From the NCBI RefSeq assembly GCF_002812485.1, contig NZ_CP025003.1:4030001-4094000 (forward strand): 64,000 bases of DNA, written 5' to 3'. This DNA is from Dickeya fangzhongdai (GTDB lineage: Bacteria; Pseudomonadota; Gammaproteobacteria; Enterobacterales; Enterobacteriaceae). Shown in pieces: positions 12,378-21,923 of the stretch (the first letter of the stretch is position 1; each line of letters starts with the position of its first letter). Both the position numbers and the translations under genes were made by a program. The notes beneath the pieces were generated by a model. It had not been told where the DNA came from. It made no database searches and saw nothing but the letters and a program-made list of their open reading frames with translations.

Positions 12378-13814
12378 TTATTTATCTTCATCGTCCAGTT
12401 CGAACGCCAGCACGCCGCTGTCCCGCACCTGACGGAACCAGCCTGCCGATTTCTTCGGCCGCCGCTGCCGGTCGTGCTCCAGATCGATTTCAATCAGGCC
12501 GTAACGGTTCTTGAACGCGTTCATCGGCGAGACGTTGTCGGTAAACGCCCACAGCATGTAGCCCAGACAGTTGGCCCCGTCTTCGCGCGCCTTCAGCGTC
12601 CAGTAAAGGTGCTCGGCGATGAACGCGATGCGGTAATCATCCTGCACCACGCCGCGGCTGTCTTTGAACTGCCCTTCGTTTTCAATCCCCATGCCGTTTT
12701 CCGACACGAACCAGGGCACGTTGCCGTAGTCGTCTTTCAGGCGCATCGCCATGTCGTAAATAATGCGGGGGTTGATTTCCCAGCCGCGGGACTTATTCAT
12801 GCGGCGGCCGGGCAGCTCGAAATGCTCGTAGTAGTAGGCCGGGTGGAACGGCGTGCTGCTGTTCCACGCCCGACTGGGCGCTTTGACCCGGTGCGGGTAG
12901 TAGAGGTTGATCCCCACCTCATCCACGGTATTGGCGCGGATGATCGCCAGCTCTTCTTCGTTGTAATCCCATTTGACCTGATGTTTTTCCAGCAGCGTCA
13001 ATAACTCCGCCGGGTACTCGCCTTTCAGCGCCGGATCCAGAAATACCCGGTTGTAGAACAGATCATACAGGCGCGCCGCTTCCACATCGTGCGCGGCGCT
13101 GGAGCGGGGATAGGTCACTTCCGGATTGAGGATCACCCCGATGCTGCCGCCCTGCCGGTGATAGCCTTTGTCGCGGAACAGTTGCACCACTTTGGCGGTC
13201 GCCAGATTCTTGTGGTGGTTCCACTGCATCCAGACGCCGGTGTCCTGCTGGTAGGGATAGCGCGCCGCGTCCAGATAGACGCGAGTCTGCACCACGACAG
13301 GCTCGTTGAAGGTGAACCAGCGTTTAACCTTGCCGGCATAGCGGGCGAACACCGCGTCGGCGTACTGTACAAACCACTCCACCACCTGTTTGGACGACCA
13401 GCCCTGATATTTCTCGAACAGCACCGCCGGCAGTTCATAGTGCTCCAGACACAGCATCGGTTCGATGCCCTGCCGATGCATTTCGTCGATCAGGTTGTCG
13501 ATGTAGGCGGCGTATTCTTCATCCACCACACCGTTCTCGTAGTCCAGCATAAAGCGCGACCAGTTGATGGAGGTGCGGAAATGGGTCAGCCCGGTTTGCT
13601 TCATCAGCGCCACATCTTCGCGGTAGCGGTTGTAGAAGTCGGTAGCCACCGCCGGGCCGTAGCCGTTGTGCCACACCTGACGGTCGCGCTTGTACCACAA
13701 GTCCAGATAGGAATCCTGCCCGGCTTTCTTACCCGACCATCCCTCTGTCTGCCAGGCGGACGCCGCCGCCCCCAGAATGAAGCCCTCGGGAAGGGTCATT
13801 GATACCTTGCTCAT
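12378..13814 (-). CDS. GH1 6-phospho-beta-glycosidase of the second PTS operon
   Basis: A 478-residue GH1 enzyme between the EIIC and EIIB genes, expected to cleave the phosphorylated disaccharide or glycoside delivered by this PTS. The acid/base is E171 in FTFNEP and the nucleophile is E372 in VSENGMG. The phospho-sugar-binding residues S429, K435 and Y438 are in NVSPMNAFKNRYGL. It is clearly different from the two bgl-operon enzymes (WAFTDN in place of the WWGPID seen there, and a different N-terminus). The start at 13814 has GGGAGAC upstream. Phospho-beta-glucosidase is more likely than phospho-beta-galactosidase, but both activities occur in this clade. Confidence 0.87.
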   Translation of the reverse strand: MSKVSMTLPEGFILGAAASAWQTEGWSGKKAGQDSYLDLWYKRDRQVWHNGYGPAVATDFYNRYREDVALMKQTGLTHFRTSINWSRFMLDYENGVVDEEYAAYIDNLIDEMHRQGIEPMLCLEHYELPAVLFEKYQGWSSKQVVEWFVQYADAVFARYAGKVKRWFTFNEPVVVQTRVYLDAARYPYQQDTGVWMQWNHHKNLATAKVVQLFRDKGYHRQGGSIGVILNPEVTYPRSSAAHDVEAARLYDLFYNRVFLDPALKGEYPAELLTLLEKHQVKWDYNEEELAIIRANTVDEVGINLYYPHRVKAPSRAWNSSTPFHPAYYYEHFELPGRRMNKSRGWEINPRIIYDMAMRLKDDYGNVPWFVSENGMGIENEGQFKDSRGVVQDDYRIAFIAEHLYWTLKAREDGANCLGYMLWAFTDNVSPMNAFKNRYGLIEIDLEHDRQRRPKKSAGWFRQVRDSGVLAFELDDEDK

Positions 13815-13859
13815 GCCTGTCTCCCTTTCATTTTTCGATTCGCTTCGTGTTTCGATTCG

Positions 13860-15200
13860 CTAGTTTTTCGCTGCACTGACCTGTCCGGCTTCCGCTTCAC
13901 GCTGCGCCTGCTCGGCGCGACGGGACGCCACTTTGACGAACGGCAGGTAAATCAGGGTGGCGACGATGATGCAGACAATCTGCGTCGCTACCGCGCCCAT
14001 AGAACCGGCGGTGGACAGCCAGGCGTTGATGATGGGCGGCGTGGTCCAGGGCACCATCACCACCGCTTTACCGGCAAAGCCCATGCTGGTGGCGAAGTAA
14101 CCGATGGTGCCGGTCACCAGCGGCGTGATGATGAACGGAATAGCCAGAATCGGGTTGAGCATGATCGGCATGCCGAAGATCACCGGCTCGTTGATGTTGA
14201 ACACGCACGGCCCGAAAGAGATTTTGGCGATCTCTTTCATCTCCCGGCGTTTGGAGGCGATCATCACCGCCAGCAGCAGACCGATGGTCAGGCCGGACCC
14301 GCCGATGCTCATGTACACGTCCCAGAACGGCATGGTGATGATGTTCGGCACCTCATGGCCTTGCTCGAACGCGGTCATGTTCACCGCGATGGCCCCCAGC
14401 AGCAGCGGTTCGCGGATCGGCTTGATCATCTGGTTGCCGTGAATACCGATCACCCAGAACAGCTGCGCGACGAACATCAGGATCAACAGCCCCGGCAGGC
14501 TCTGCACCACCGACTCCAGCGGCTGCTGCACCACCATATAGATGGCGTCATACAGGTACATGCCGGTCACTTTCTGGAAGGTAAAACCGAAGGTCGCCAC
14601 CAGCGTCACGGTGATGATCGCCGGGATCAACGCCGAAAACGACGCCGACACATTCGGCGGCACGCTGTCCGGCATCTTGATGCGCAACCGGTCCACCGAC
14701 TCCAGCTTCGAATAGATTTCGACTGATAGAATGGCGATAAACATGCCGAGGAACAGGCTCTTGGTGTCGGAAAACTGGCGCGCCAGCACGTCTTTCACCG
14801 GCAAAGTCTGTCCGTTGATCACCATATCGATGGTGGTGGGAGTGATGGAAATGAAGCAGATCACCGCCAGCAAGCCGGGGAACAGCCCGCGGGAGCCGTT
14901 GATGCGCCCCAGCTCGATGCCGATCAGAAACACGGCGCCGATGGTGAGAAAGTTCAGCGTGGCATAGTTAATGCCGCTCATGATCGGCTTGAGCGGCGCC
15001 AGAAATGAGAACATGGCGAAACTCGCCAGTCCGTTCCTGGGGTCAAGCACCATATTGGAAATCAGCACGGAGAAAGCGCCCACGATGATCACCGGCATCA
15101 GCGTGATGAACGAGGCTTTGATCGCCATGATGTATCTCAGGCTGTTGAACTGGTTGGCGAACGATCCCAATGAATCGATGGCCTGATCCTTGAATGACAT
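13860..15200 (-). CDS. PTS lactose/cellobiose-type EIIC permease
   Basis: Inner-membrane sugar channel of 446 residues, with about ten hydrophobic segments and the typical N-terminus MSFKDQAIDSLGSFANQFNSL. The pattern NINEPVIFGMPIMLNP is the EIIC-Cel signature loop. The ATG at 15200 has GAGGTGGAG at good spacing, so I prefer it to an upstream in-frame ATG at 15227. It is the first gene of the EIIC-GH1-EIIB operon. Its promoter region is shared with the divergent EIIA gene and carries three operator-like palindromes. Confidence 0.92.
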   Translation of the reverse strand: MSFKDQAIDSLGSFANQFNSLRYIMAIKASFITLMPVIIVGAFSVLISNMVLDPRNGLASFAMFSFLAPLKPIMSGINYATLNFLTIGAVFLIGIELGRINGSRGLFPGLLAVICFISITPTTIDMVINGQTLPVKDVLARQFSDTKSLFLGMFIAILSVEIYSKLESVDRLRIKMPDSVPPNVSASFSALIPAIITVTLVATFGFTFQKVTGMYLYDAIYMVVQQPLESVVQSLPGLLILMFVAQLFWVIGIHGNQMIKPIREPLLLGAIAVNMTAFEQGHEVPNIITMPFWDVYMSIGGSGLTIGLLLAVMIASKRREMKEIAKISFGPCVFNINEPVIFGMPIMLNPILAIPFIITPLVTGTIGYFATSMGFAGKAVVMVPWTTPPIINAWLSTAGSMGAVATQIVCIIVATLIYLPFVKVASRRAEQAQREAEAGQVSAAKN

Positions 15201-15314
15201 AACTCCACCTCTTTGATTTACCTGCATTTTCAGGGGTTGTTGTTATCAGGGGCTATCGCCCCCGTAGTGGCCGTTACGCGCGGAAGAATGGACGGCAGGT
15301 TCAGCGCTTTCGCG

Positions 15315-15424
15315 TTTGGCATGCCAAAAAATAAAACAAATGAATAATTTTTCTGTGACATTGTTCTCACAAGCCAATATTGGAATTCCAATAACATGGC
15401 AAACATCAAATTTGGCATACCAAG
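15315..15424. promoter_or_regulatory. Three TTGG-NATN-CCAA palindromes in the divergent PTS promoter
   Basis: TTTGGCATGCCAAA (15315-15328, perfect), ATTGGAATTCCAAT (15379-15392, perfect) and TTTGGCATACCAAG (15411-15424, imperfect) share one pattern. It resembles the ExuR/UxuR operator core TTGGTATACCAA. They lie between the EIIC and EIIA starts, and the last one is within about 12 bp of the EIIA start codon. The likely binder is the ExuR/UxuR-like GntR protein at 11102-11869. Confidence 0.65.
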
Positions 15425-15435
15425 AGGACAATGCG

Positions 15436-15762
15436 ATGGAATTCGATATGGAACAGACCGTGATGGAGTTACTGATCAACGCCGGAGAAGCCCGTTCCAG
15501 CGCCATGATGGCGATTCAGGCCGCCCGCGGGCAGGACTGGACGCAGGCCGACGCACAGTTGCAGGCCTCGAAGGAAGCGGCGAAAGCGGCCCACCTTATC
15601 CAGACCCGGCTGATCGGGCTGGATGAAGGCGAAGGCAAGGTGCCGGTCAATCTGATCATGGTGCACGCGCAGGATCATCTGATGACCGCCATGTTATGCC
15701 ACGATCTGGCCGAAGAGCTGGTGCTGCTGCGCAAAGAACTGTTTGAGCGCCCGTCGGCCTGA
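15436..15762 (+). CDS. PTS lactose/cellobiose-type EIIA
   Basis: Cytosolic phosphocarrier of 108 residues and all-helical fold. The signature NLIMVHAQDHLMTAM contains the phospho-accepting H77 and the metal-binding D80. The ATG at 15436 is preceded by AGAGGAC. It is transcribed away from the EIIC-GH1-EIIB operon, so the system is split over two divergent units sharing one regulatory region. A LacI-family regulator gene follows 127 bp downstream. Confidence 0.92.
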   Translation: MEFDMEQTVMELLINAGEARSSAMMAIQAARGQDWTQADAQLQASKEAAKAAHLIQTRLIGLDEGEGKVPVNLIMVHAQDHLMTAMLCHDLAEELVLLRKELFERPSA

Positions 15763-15889
15763 CGACGCCGCGCCGGCAGAGAGATATTCTGCGCCTGCCC
15801 CACTGACGCTGTGCCAGTGTGCTAGTATGTGACAAAGATTGATAACAACTCTGTGACAGACTTCGGTAAAAACAGGGAAGGTGCAAACC

Positions 15890-16900
15890 ATGATGACCAT
15901 GCTTGATGTGGCAAGGCATGCCGGCGTATCCAAAGCAACGGTATCACGGGTGCTGAACGGTACGGGTCAGGTGAAGCAAAGCACGCGCGATGCCGTGTTC
16001 AAAGCGATGGAAGAATTGGGCTATCGCCCCAACTTTCTGGCGCGATCGCTGGCGCAACGTAGCTCAAACAGCCTTGGGCTGGTGGTATCCAATTTCGACG
16101 GCCCCTATTTCGGCCGTTTGCTGCGCCGGGCGGCGGAACGCACCGAAACCAGCGGCAAGCACCTGATCGTTACCGACGGCCACGACACGCCGGAAGACGA
16201 ACAACAGGCGGTGCAACTGCTGACCGATCGCCGCTGCGACGCCATTGTGCTCTATACCCGCCACATGTCCGACGCGGCGCTGATGGCGCTGCTGGAGCAA
16301 TCCACGGTGCCGATCGTGGTCATCAACCGCCACCTGCCGATGGCGCCTGACCGCTGCGTCTGGTTCGAACAACAGCAGGCGGTGTTTCAGTTGATCGATT
16401 ATCTGGTGCAGCAAGGGCACCGCGAAATTGCCTGCATCACCGGACCGATCAACACCCCGGCCGCACGCGCGCGTCTGGCGGGTTACCGACAGGCGCTGGA
16501 CCATCATCACATCCCCTATGACCCGTTGCGGGTCATCAACGGCGACAATCTGGTGCCCGGCGGTTATCAGGCCGTGCGCGAACTGCTGGCGCATGACGCC
16601 GGTTTTTCCGCGATCTTCGCCAGCAACGACGATATGTGCATCGGCGCGATGAAAGCGCTGCTCGAAGCCGGTAAACGGCTGCCGCAAGACGTGTCGCTAT
16701 TTGGTTTTGACGATATCCCCAGCGCCCCTTACCTGAACCCGGCGCTGTCCACGGTGTATTTACCGATTGAAGAGATGATCAGCGCCGCTATTTCCCAGGC
16801 GCTGAAATTGTGCGAGGGCGAATCGGTCAAACCGATCGCCCCGTTTACCGGCGAGTTGAAACTGCGCGCTTCAGTAGCGAAGGGGCCGCACGCGCGCTGA
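15890..16900 (+). CDS. LacI-family regulator, AscG-like
   Basis: A 336-residue repressor with an N-terminal helix-turn-helix (TMLDVARHAGVSKATVSRVL) and hinge helix (FLARSLAQRSS). The sugar-binding core includes FASNDDMCIGAMKAL and LFGFDDIPSAPYLNPALSTV, which resemble E. coli AscG, the repressor of the asc beta-glucoside operon. I chose ATG 15890, which sits about nine bases after AGGGAAGG; GTG at 15881 is too close to that site. Context suggests control of the adjacent PTS, but the palindromes upstream of those genes lack the central CG usual for LacI-family operators. Confidence 0.88.
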   Translation: MMTMLDVARHAGVSKATVSRVLNGTGQVKQSTRDAVFKAMEELGYRPNFLARSLAQRSSNSLGLVVSNFDGPYFGRLLRRAAERTETSGKHLIVTDGHDTPEDEQQAVQLLTDRRCDAIVLYTRHMSDAALMALLEQSTVPIVVINRHLPMAPDRCVWFEQQQAVFQLIDYLVQQGHREIACITGPINTPAARARLAGYRQALDHHHIPYDPLRVINGDNLVPGGYQAVRELLAHDAGFSAIFASNDDMCIGAMKALLEAGKRLPQDVSLFGFDDIPSAPYLNPALSTVYLPIEEMISAAISQALKLCEGESVKPIAPFTGELKLRASVAKGPHAR

Positions 16901-16915
16901 ATCAGCGCAGCGTGG

Positions 16916-18178
16916 TTACACCCGCTCCAGCGCCAGCAGCTCGTCCAGCGTCTGGCGACGGCGAATCAATCGCGGCTGGCCCTGTTCAAACAGCACTTCG
17001 GCAATCAGCGGACGGCTGTTGTAGTTGGAAGACATCGACGCGCCGTAAGCCCCGGTGTCATGGAACACCAGATAATCGCCCACCTGCGCCGGCGGCAGCG
17101 CCAGCGTTTCCACCCCGCCGCCCGCCTGCTGGGTAAACACATCGCCGGATTCGCACAGCGGGCCGGCCACCACGGTGTCGCGCAGCGCGGACTGACTCAG
17201 GTCGCGCCCGTCGCCCGGCAGCAGGGTGATGTGATGATAACTGCCGTACATCGCCGGGCGCATCAGGTCGCTGAACCCGGCGTCCACCAGCACAAAGTGA
17301 CGGCTGCCCATGTCTTTTACCGCGCGCACCTGCGCCACCAGCACGCCGGACTCCGCCACCAGAAACCGCCCCGGTTCGATTTCCAACGTGACCGGATGTT
17401 CCAGATGAGCGGCGATCTGCTCCCGCGCCCGGTTCCACAGCCCATAATAGTGTTGAGTATCAATGCGCTCGCCGCCATGACGATAGGGAATCGACAACCC
17501 GCCGCCGGCGGAAATGGCGTCCAGATCCTGCCCGACCGCCAGCACCTGCTGCACCATCGCGTCGCACACCTGCTCCAGATGCCCGTAATCAACGCCGGAG
17601 CCGATATGCATGTGAATGCCCACCAGCTTCAGGCGGTAACGGCCCAGCGCCTCCAGCGCCTGCGGCAAATCGGCATACCAGATACCGTGTTTGCTGTTTT
17701 CGCCGCCGGTGTTGGTCTTCTGGCTGTGGCCGTGACCGAACCCCGGATTGATCCGCAGCCACACCGGGTGACCCGGCGAGCGCTCGCCCAATTGATGCAG
17801 CATGTCGATAGAACCGGCGTTCACCGGAATGTTCAGCTCGTGCACCCGTTGCAGCGTCGCTTCATCCAGCACATCGGCGGTAAACACGATCTCATGCGCG
17901 TCGGTGCCCGGCTCGAACCCGGCCGCCAGCGCGCGTTCGATTTCGCCCAGCGACACGGAATCCACCTTCACGCCCTGCTGGCGCATCAGCTTCAGAATAT
18001 GGAGGTTGGAGCAGGCTTTCTGCGCAAAACGAATCGTGTCGAACTGGCGCAACTGACCGATGCGCTCAATGATGGTCTCGGCGTCGTAGGCCCACAGCGG
18101 GCAGCCAAAGCGTTCCGGCAGCGCACGCAGGTTCTGGGCGTTCAGCGCGTGAGAAAAGTCATTCAGGTCATGTGGCAT
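16916..18178 (-). CDS. lysA: Diaminopimelate decarboxylase
   Basis: PLP enzyme for the last step of lysine synthesis, meso-diaminopimelate to L-lysine. Its 420 residues match the E. coli enzyme in length. The PLP lysine is K54 in FAQKACSN. The glycine-rich phosphate site is in SAGGGLSIP, HMHIGSG binds the cofactor region, and CESGDVF carries the active-site Cys from the partner subunit. The gene is divergent from lysR, the usual arrangement in enterobacteria, with a 124-bp shared promoter region (18179-18302). Confidence 0.96.
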   Translation of the reverse strand: MPHDLNDFSHALNAQNLRALPERFGCPLWAYDAETIIERIGQLRQFDTIRFAQKACSNLHILKLMRQQGVKVDSVSLGEIERALAAGFEPGTDAHEIVFTADVLDEATLQRVHELNIPVNAGSIDMLHQLGERSPGHPVWLRINPGFGHGHSQKTNTGGENSKHGIWYADLPQALEALGRYRLKLVGIHMHIGSGVDYGHLEQVCDAMVQQVLAVGQDLDAISAGGGLSIPYRHGGERIDTQHYYGLWNRAREQIAAHLEHPVTLEIEPGRFLVAESGVLVAQVRAVKDMGSRHFVLVDAGFSDLMRPAMYGSYHHITLLPGDGRDLSQSALRDTVVAGPLCESGDVFTQQAGGGVETLALPPAQVGDYLVFHDTGAYGASMSSNYNSRPLIAEVLFEQGQPRLIRRRQTLDELLALERV

Positions 18179-18302
18179 GGATATCGTACCGTGGCGTTAT
18201 CAGATGCCGAAATTGTGCTGGCCTGCAACCTATAATACAAATATCCTTTTTCGCAGACTCTATTCATTTCTGATATGGGAAACCCGAACAAAAGAGGGAC
18301 AG

Positions 18303-19238
18303 ATGGCTGATATTTCCCTGCGCCACATCGAGATCTTTCACGCGGTCATGACCACCGGCAACCTGACGGAAGCCGCGGTGCTGCTCAATACCTCGCAGCC
18401 GACGGTCAGCCGCGAGCTGGCGCGCTTCGAACATCTGGTGCAGATGCCGCTGTTTGAGCGCCTGCGCGGGCGGTTGCACCCTACCGCCCAAGCGTTGCAG
18501 CTGTTCGACGAAGTGCAGCACTCCTATTACGGGCTGGATCGCATCATCAACGCCGCGCGCGATATCCGGCAGTTCCGGCAGGCGCCGTTATCGGTGGCCT
18601 GTCTGCCGGTGTTCTCCCAGTCGTTGCTGCCCGAGGTATGTCAGCCGCTGCTGGCGCGCTATCCGGCGCTCAACCTGCACGTCATCCCGCAGGAATCGCC
18701 GTTGCTGGAAGAGTGGCTGTCGGCGCAGCGCCACGATCTGGGGCTGACGGAAAACCTGAATACGCCTGCCGGAACGGAACGACAGACGCTGATGGAGCTG
18801 AATGAAGTTTGCGTGTTGCCCATCGGCCACCCGCTGGCGCGCAAAGCGGTGCTGACGCCGGAGGATTTCCGCGACCAGCCGTTCGTCAGCCTGTCCAGTA
18901 CCGACAGTTACCGGCAGTTGCTGGACCAGCAGTTTGAGCAGGCGAACGTGACGCGGCGGCTGGTGCTGGACACCCACAGCGCCGCCTCGGTGTGCGCGAT
19001 GGTGCGCGCCGGGGTCGGGTTGTCGATCGTCAATCCGCTGACGGCGGTGGATTACGCCAGCAGCGGCGCGGTGGCGGTGCGCCGTTTCAGCATCGAGGTG
19101 CCGTTTACCGTCAGCCTGATTCGCCCGCTGCACCGCCCGGCCTCATCACTGGTGGAGCAATTCACCGAACAGCTGATCGCCTTCGCCGAAGGCTTTCCCG
19201 CCCGGTTGCAGCACTGGCTGGCGCACGACCCGGTTTAA
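18303..19238 (+). CDS. lysR: LysR, transcriptional activator of lysA
   Basis: Prototype LysR-type regulator of 311 residues, with an N-terminal winged helix (about 4-62; LTEAAVLLNTSQPTVSRELARFE) and a C-terminal substrate-binding-type domain that senses diaminopimelate. The ATG at 18303 follows GAGGGA; the frame is open 42 codons further upstream, into the lysA promoter, but that extension has no family match. Divergence from lysA and the conserved neighbour order support orthology with E. coli lysR. Confidence 0.93.
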   Translation: MADISLRHIEIFHAVMTTGNLTEAAVLLNTSQPTVSRELARFEHLVQMPLFERLRGRLHPTAQALQLFDEVQHSYYGLDRIINAARDIRQFRQAPLSVACLPVFSQSLLPEVCQPLLARYPALNLHVIPQESPLLEEWLSAQRHDLGLTENLNTPAGTERQTLMELNEVCVLPIGHPLARKAVLTPEDFRDQPFVSLSSTDSYRQLLDQQFEQANVTRRLVLDTHSAASVCAMVRAGVGLSIVNPLTAVDYASSGAVAVRRFSIEVPFTVSLIRPLHRPASSLVEQFTEQLIAFAEGFPARLQHWLAHDPV

Positions 19239-19251
19239 AGCAAATCCCCCT

Positions 19252-20244
19252 TTACGCCACCTCACGCAGCGCGCTGAGATCGATCTGCACCCCGACCCGG
19301 CTGCCGGCCGGGTGTAAATCGGCCACCGAGCGGTTGAGCACATCTACCGACAGCTCCACCTCGCTGATGCGCACCCGATAGCGCACCACGTTGCCCAGCA
19401 GGCTGTGACCGACGATCTCTCCGGCCAGCCCTTGTTCCGGCGCGCACAGCAGCACCGACTCCGGGCGCAGCGCCACCTGGCTGGAAAAACGTCCGCCGGT
19501 CAGGCGCATCGCCTGTTCGGCGCTCAGCAGGTTGTAGCTGCCGATAAACCCGGCGGCGAACAGGCTGGCCGGCTGGGTGTAGAGCGATTCGGCGTCGCCG
19601 TTCTGCACGATTTCGCCCTTGTTCATCAGCACGATACGGTCGGATAACGTCAGCGCCTCTTCCTGATCGTGGGTGACGAAAATGGCGGTCAGGTTCAGCT
19701 CCTGCTGGATACGGCGGATCTGCTCGCGCAGATGGCGACGAATACGCGCATCCAGCGCCGACAACGGTTCGTCCAGCAGCAGCAGACGCGGGCGGGTCAC
19801 CAGCGAGCGCGCCAGCGCCACGCGCTGACACTGGCCACCGGACAACTGATGCGGATAGCGGCGGGCGTAGTCGCCCAATTCCACCAGGGCGAGCACTTCC
19901 GCCACCCGCGCGCGAATCTCGCCGGCCGGCAGTTTCTGCATCTTCAGGCCAAAAGCCACATTGCCTTCGACGGTCATATTGGGAAACAGCGCGTAGTTCT
20001 GGAACACCATGCCGATATCGCGCTTTTGCGGCGACAGCGGCACGATGTCGCGTCCCTGCAGCAGAATCTGGCCGCTGTCCACCGACGTCAGCCCGGCCAG
20101 ACAGCGCAACAACGTCGACTTGCCGCAGCCGCTCGGCCCCAGCAGGGTGACGAACTCGCCTTCATCGGCCGAAAATTGGATATCCTGAAACACTCTGGTC
20201 GGCCCGTAGTGTTTATTCAGATTGATGACGTCAAGGTAGGCCAT
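19252..20244 (-). CDS. ABC importer ATP-binding subunit
   Basis: ATPase of 330 residues from the Fe3+/polyamine/phosphonate-type importer group. Walker A is GPSGCGKST (36-44), the signature is LSGGQ (134-138), Walker B is LLLLDEP (154-160), and a switch-histidine region FVTHDQEEA follows. The C-terminal ~90 residues form a TOBE-like domain. It is the last gene of the operon SBP, phosphatase-like enzyme, permease, permease, ATPase. The general gene set resembles the 2-aminoethylphosphonate importer PhnSTUV, but no phosphonate-degrading gene is nearby. Confidence 0.92.
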   Translation of the reverse strand: MAYLDVINLNKHYGPTRVFQDIQFSADEGEFVTLLGPSGCGKSTLLRCLAGLTSVDSGQILLQGRDIVPLSPQKRDIGMVFQNYALFPNMTVEGNVAFGLKMQKLPAGEIRARVAEVLALVELGDYARRYPHQLSGGQCQRVALARSLVTRPRLLLLDEPLSALDARIRRHLREQIRRIQQELNLTAIFVTHDQEEALTLSDRIVLMNKGEIVQNGDAESLYTQPASLFAAGFIGSYNLLSAEQAMRLTGGRFSSQVALRPESVLLCAPEQGLAGEIVGHSLLGNVVRYRVRISEVELSVDVLNRSVADLHPAGSRVGVQIDLSALREVA

Positions 20245-20277
20245 GTTCAGCGTGTCCCTTTTTACTCATTGCTTGAT

Positions 20278-21060
20278 TCATTGATTGCGGTTAAGCGCAT
20301 TCGCCAGCCAGGTCACCAGCAGCACCACCAGAAAATAGGAGATCACCAGCGCGCTGGTGAAATGCCCGCTGTCGTTGCGTTTGTTGTAGAGGTACACCTG
20401 CAGGGTTTCGTAGTTGGTGCCCGCCAGCAGATTGGCGAACACGAACTCGCCGATCAGGAACGAAAACGACAGCAGGACGGCAATCATCACCCCTTTACGC
20501 AGGTTGGGCAGCACCACCCACAGCGCCGCCTGCCAGGTGCTGGCGCCGAGCAGGTGCGCCGCGTCCAGCAATTCCTGCAAATTGATGGCCTGCATGTTGT
20601 TGGCGATGGCGCGATAAATAAACGGCAGCGCGATGGTGAAATAGCAGCCGATCAGAATCCAGGGGGTGCCGGTCAGCGCCAGCGGCTCGGCGGAGTAAAG
20701 CTGCAGCAGCCCCACCGACGACACCACCGGCGGCACCGCGAACGGCAGCAAAATCAGCACGTTCATCACCCCGTCCAGCTTCGGAAACGCCCAGGCGATC
20801 ACGAACATCGCCGGCAACACCAACAGCAACGAAAACAGCAATGCGCCGAAACAGATCAGCAGCGAGTGACCCAACGCCACCAGAAAACGGCCGTCGCTCC
20901 ACAGTTCGGTAAACCATTTCAGGGTCAATCCCTGCGGCAGGATGGTCGCGCCCCACTCGGTGGCGAGCGCGTAAACCAGCGTGGAGAGCAGCGGCAACAT
21001 CAGAATCAGTAATATCAGCCAGACCACCAGCAGGTGATAACGGCGTTCAGCGTGGGACAT
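20278..21060 (-). CDS. ABC importer permease 2
   Basis: Inner-membrane permease of 260 residues with about six hydrophobic segments. The EAA loop that contacts the ATPase is visible as LLDAAHLLGASTWQAALWVVLPNLRKG. I chose ATG 21060 (MSHAERRYHL), 20 bp after permease 1, which gives the normal permease length; the frame is open further upstream inside permease 1 but that extension has coding-shadow composition. It pairs with permease 1. Confidence 0.9.
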   Translation of the reverse strand: MSHAERRYHLLVVWLILLILMLPLLSTLVYALATEWGATILPQGLTLKWFTELWSDGRFLVALGHSLLICFGALLFSLLLVLPAMFVIAWAFPKLDGVMNVLILLPFAVPPVVSSVGLLQLYSAEPLALTGTPWILIGCYFTIALPFIYRAIANNMQAINLQELLDAAHLLGASTWQAALWVVLPNLRKGVMIAVLLSFSFLIGEFVFANLLAGTNYETLQVYLYNKRNDSGHFTSALVISYFLVVLLVTWLANALNRNQ

Positions 21061-21080
21061 CGCGACCTCCGACGACAGAA

Positions 21081-21923
21081 TTAGCGGGCAGCATGGAGGT
21101 AACTCCGGCGTAGCAGCGATTGGTGGGCGACGGTAATCAGCGCCATCAGCAGCACCAGCAGCATGGACAGCGCGCTGCCCAGATTCGGGTCCAGCGAGAT
21201 ATCGCCGGAGACCAGCGCCGCGATGCGGATCGGCACCACGTTGAAATTGCCGGTGGTGAGCGCGTAAATCGTGGCGTACGCCCCCAGCGCATTCGCCAGC
21301 AGAATGACGAAGGTGCCGAGCAACGCCGGCGTCAGCACCGGAATGCCGATGTGCAGCCAGTAACGCCAGCGGCTGGCGCCCAGCAGCGCCGCCGACTCCT
21401 GCCATTCGCTGCGCAGCCCGTCGAAGGCCGGATAGAGCAGCAGGATGCCGAGCGGAATCTGGAAATAGGTATAAATCAGGATCAGCCCGTCGCGGGAATA
21501 GAGATTAAAGCCGTCGATCAGTCCGTTTTGCTTGAGCAACAGGGTGATAAAACCGTTCAGCCCCAGCATGATCACGAAGGCGAACGCCAGCGGCACGCCG
21601 GCAAAGTTGCTGGTCATATTGGCGAACGACATCACCAAGCGCCTGATTCGCCCTTCCCCCAGCTGTTGCAGCGAATAGCCGCCGACCAGCGCGATGAACA
21701 GGCCGTACAAACTCGACCAGAACGAGATATCCAGCGAAAAGCGCATCGCCTGCAAATAGAACGGCGACGTCAGCAGGTCACGGTAGTTCGCCAGCCCCCA
21801 GGCGCTTTCCATGTCGCTGTAAAAACTGTTGATCGCCATCCACACCAACGGGGCTATCTGAAACGCGATAAACACCGCAAAAAACGGCAGCAGAACCAGC
21901 GCCGCCAGCCATCGACTCCTCAC
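21081..21923 (-). CDS. ABC importer permease 1
   Basis: Inner-membrane permease of 280 residues with about six hydrophobic segments. The EAA-type loop is ESAALLGASRWRYWLHIGIPVLTP. It overlaps the end of the upstream phosphatase-like gene by 4 bp (21920-21923), a sign of translational coupling. Together with permease 2 it forms a heterodimeric channel of the type used by iron, polyamine and phosphonate importers. Confidence 0.9.
   Translation of the reverse strand: MRSRWLAALVLLPFFAVFIAFQIAPLVWMAINSFYSDMESAWGLANYRDLLTSPFYLQAMRFSLDISFWSSLYGLFIALVGGYSLQQLGEGRIRRLVMSFANMTSNFAGVPLAFAFVIMLGLNGFITLLLKQNGLIDGFNLYSRDGLILIYTYFQIPLGILLLYPAFDGLRSEWQESAALLGASRWRYWLHIGIPVLTPALLGTFVILLANALGAYATIYALTTGNFNVVPIRIAALVSGDISLDPNLGSALSMLLVLLMALITVAHQSLLRRSYLHAAR

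Noticed and set aside
15763..15889. LacI-type operator with central CG near the AscG-like gene
   Set aside because: No convincing palindrome with a central CG seen between the EIIA stop and the regulator start.
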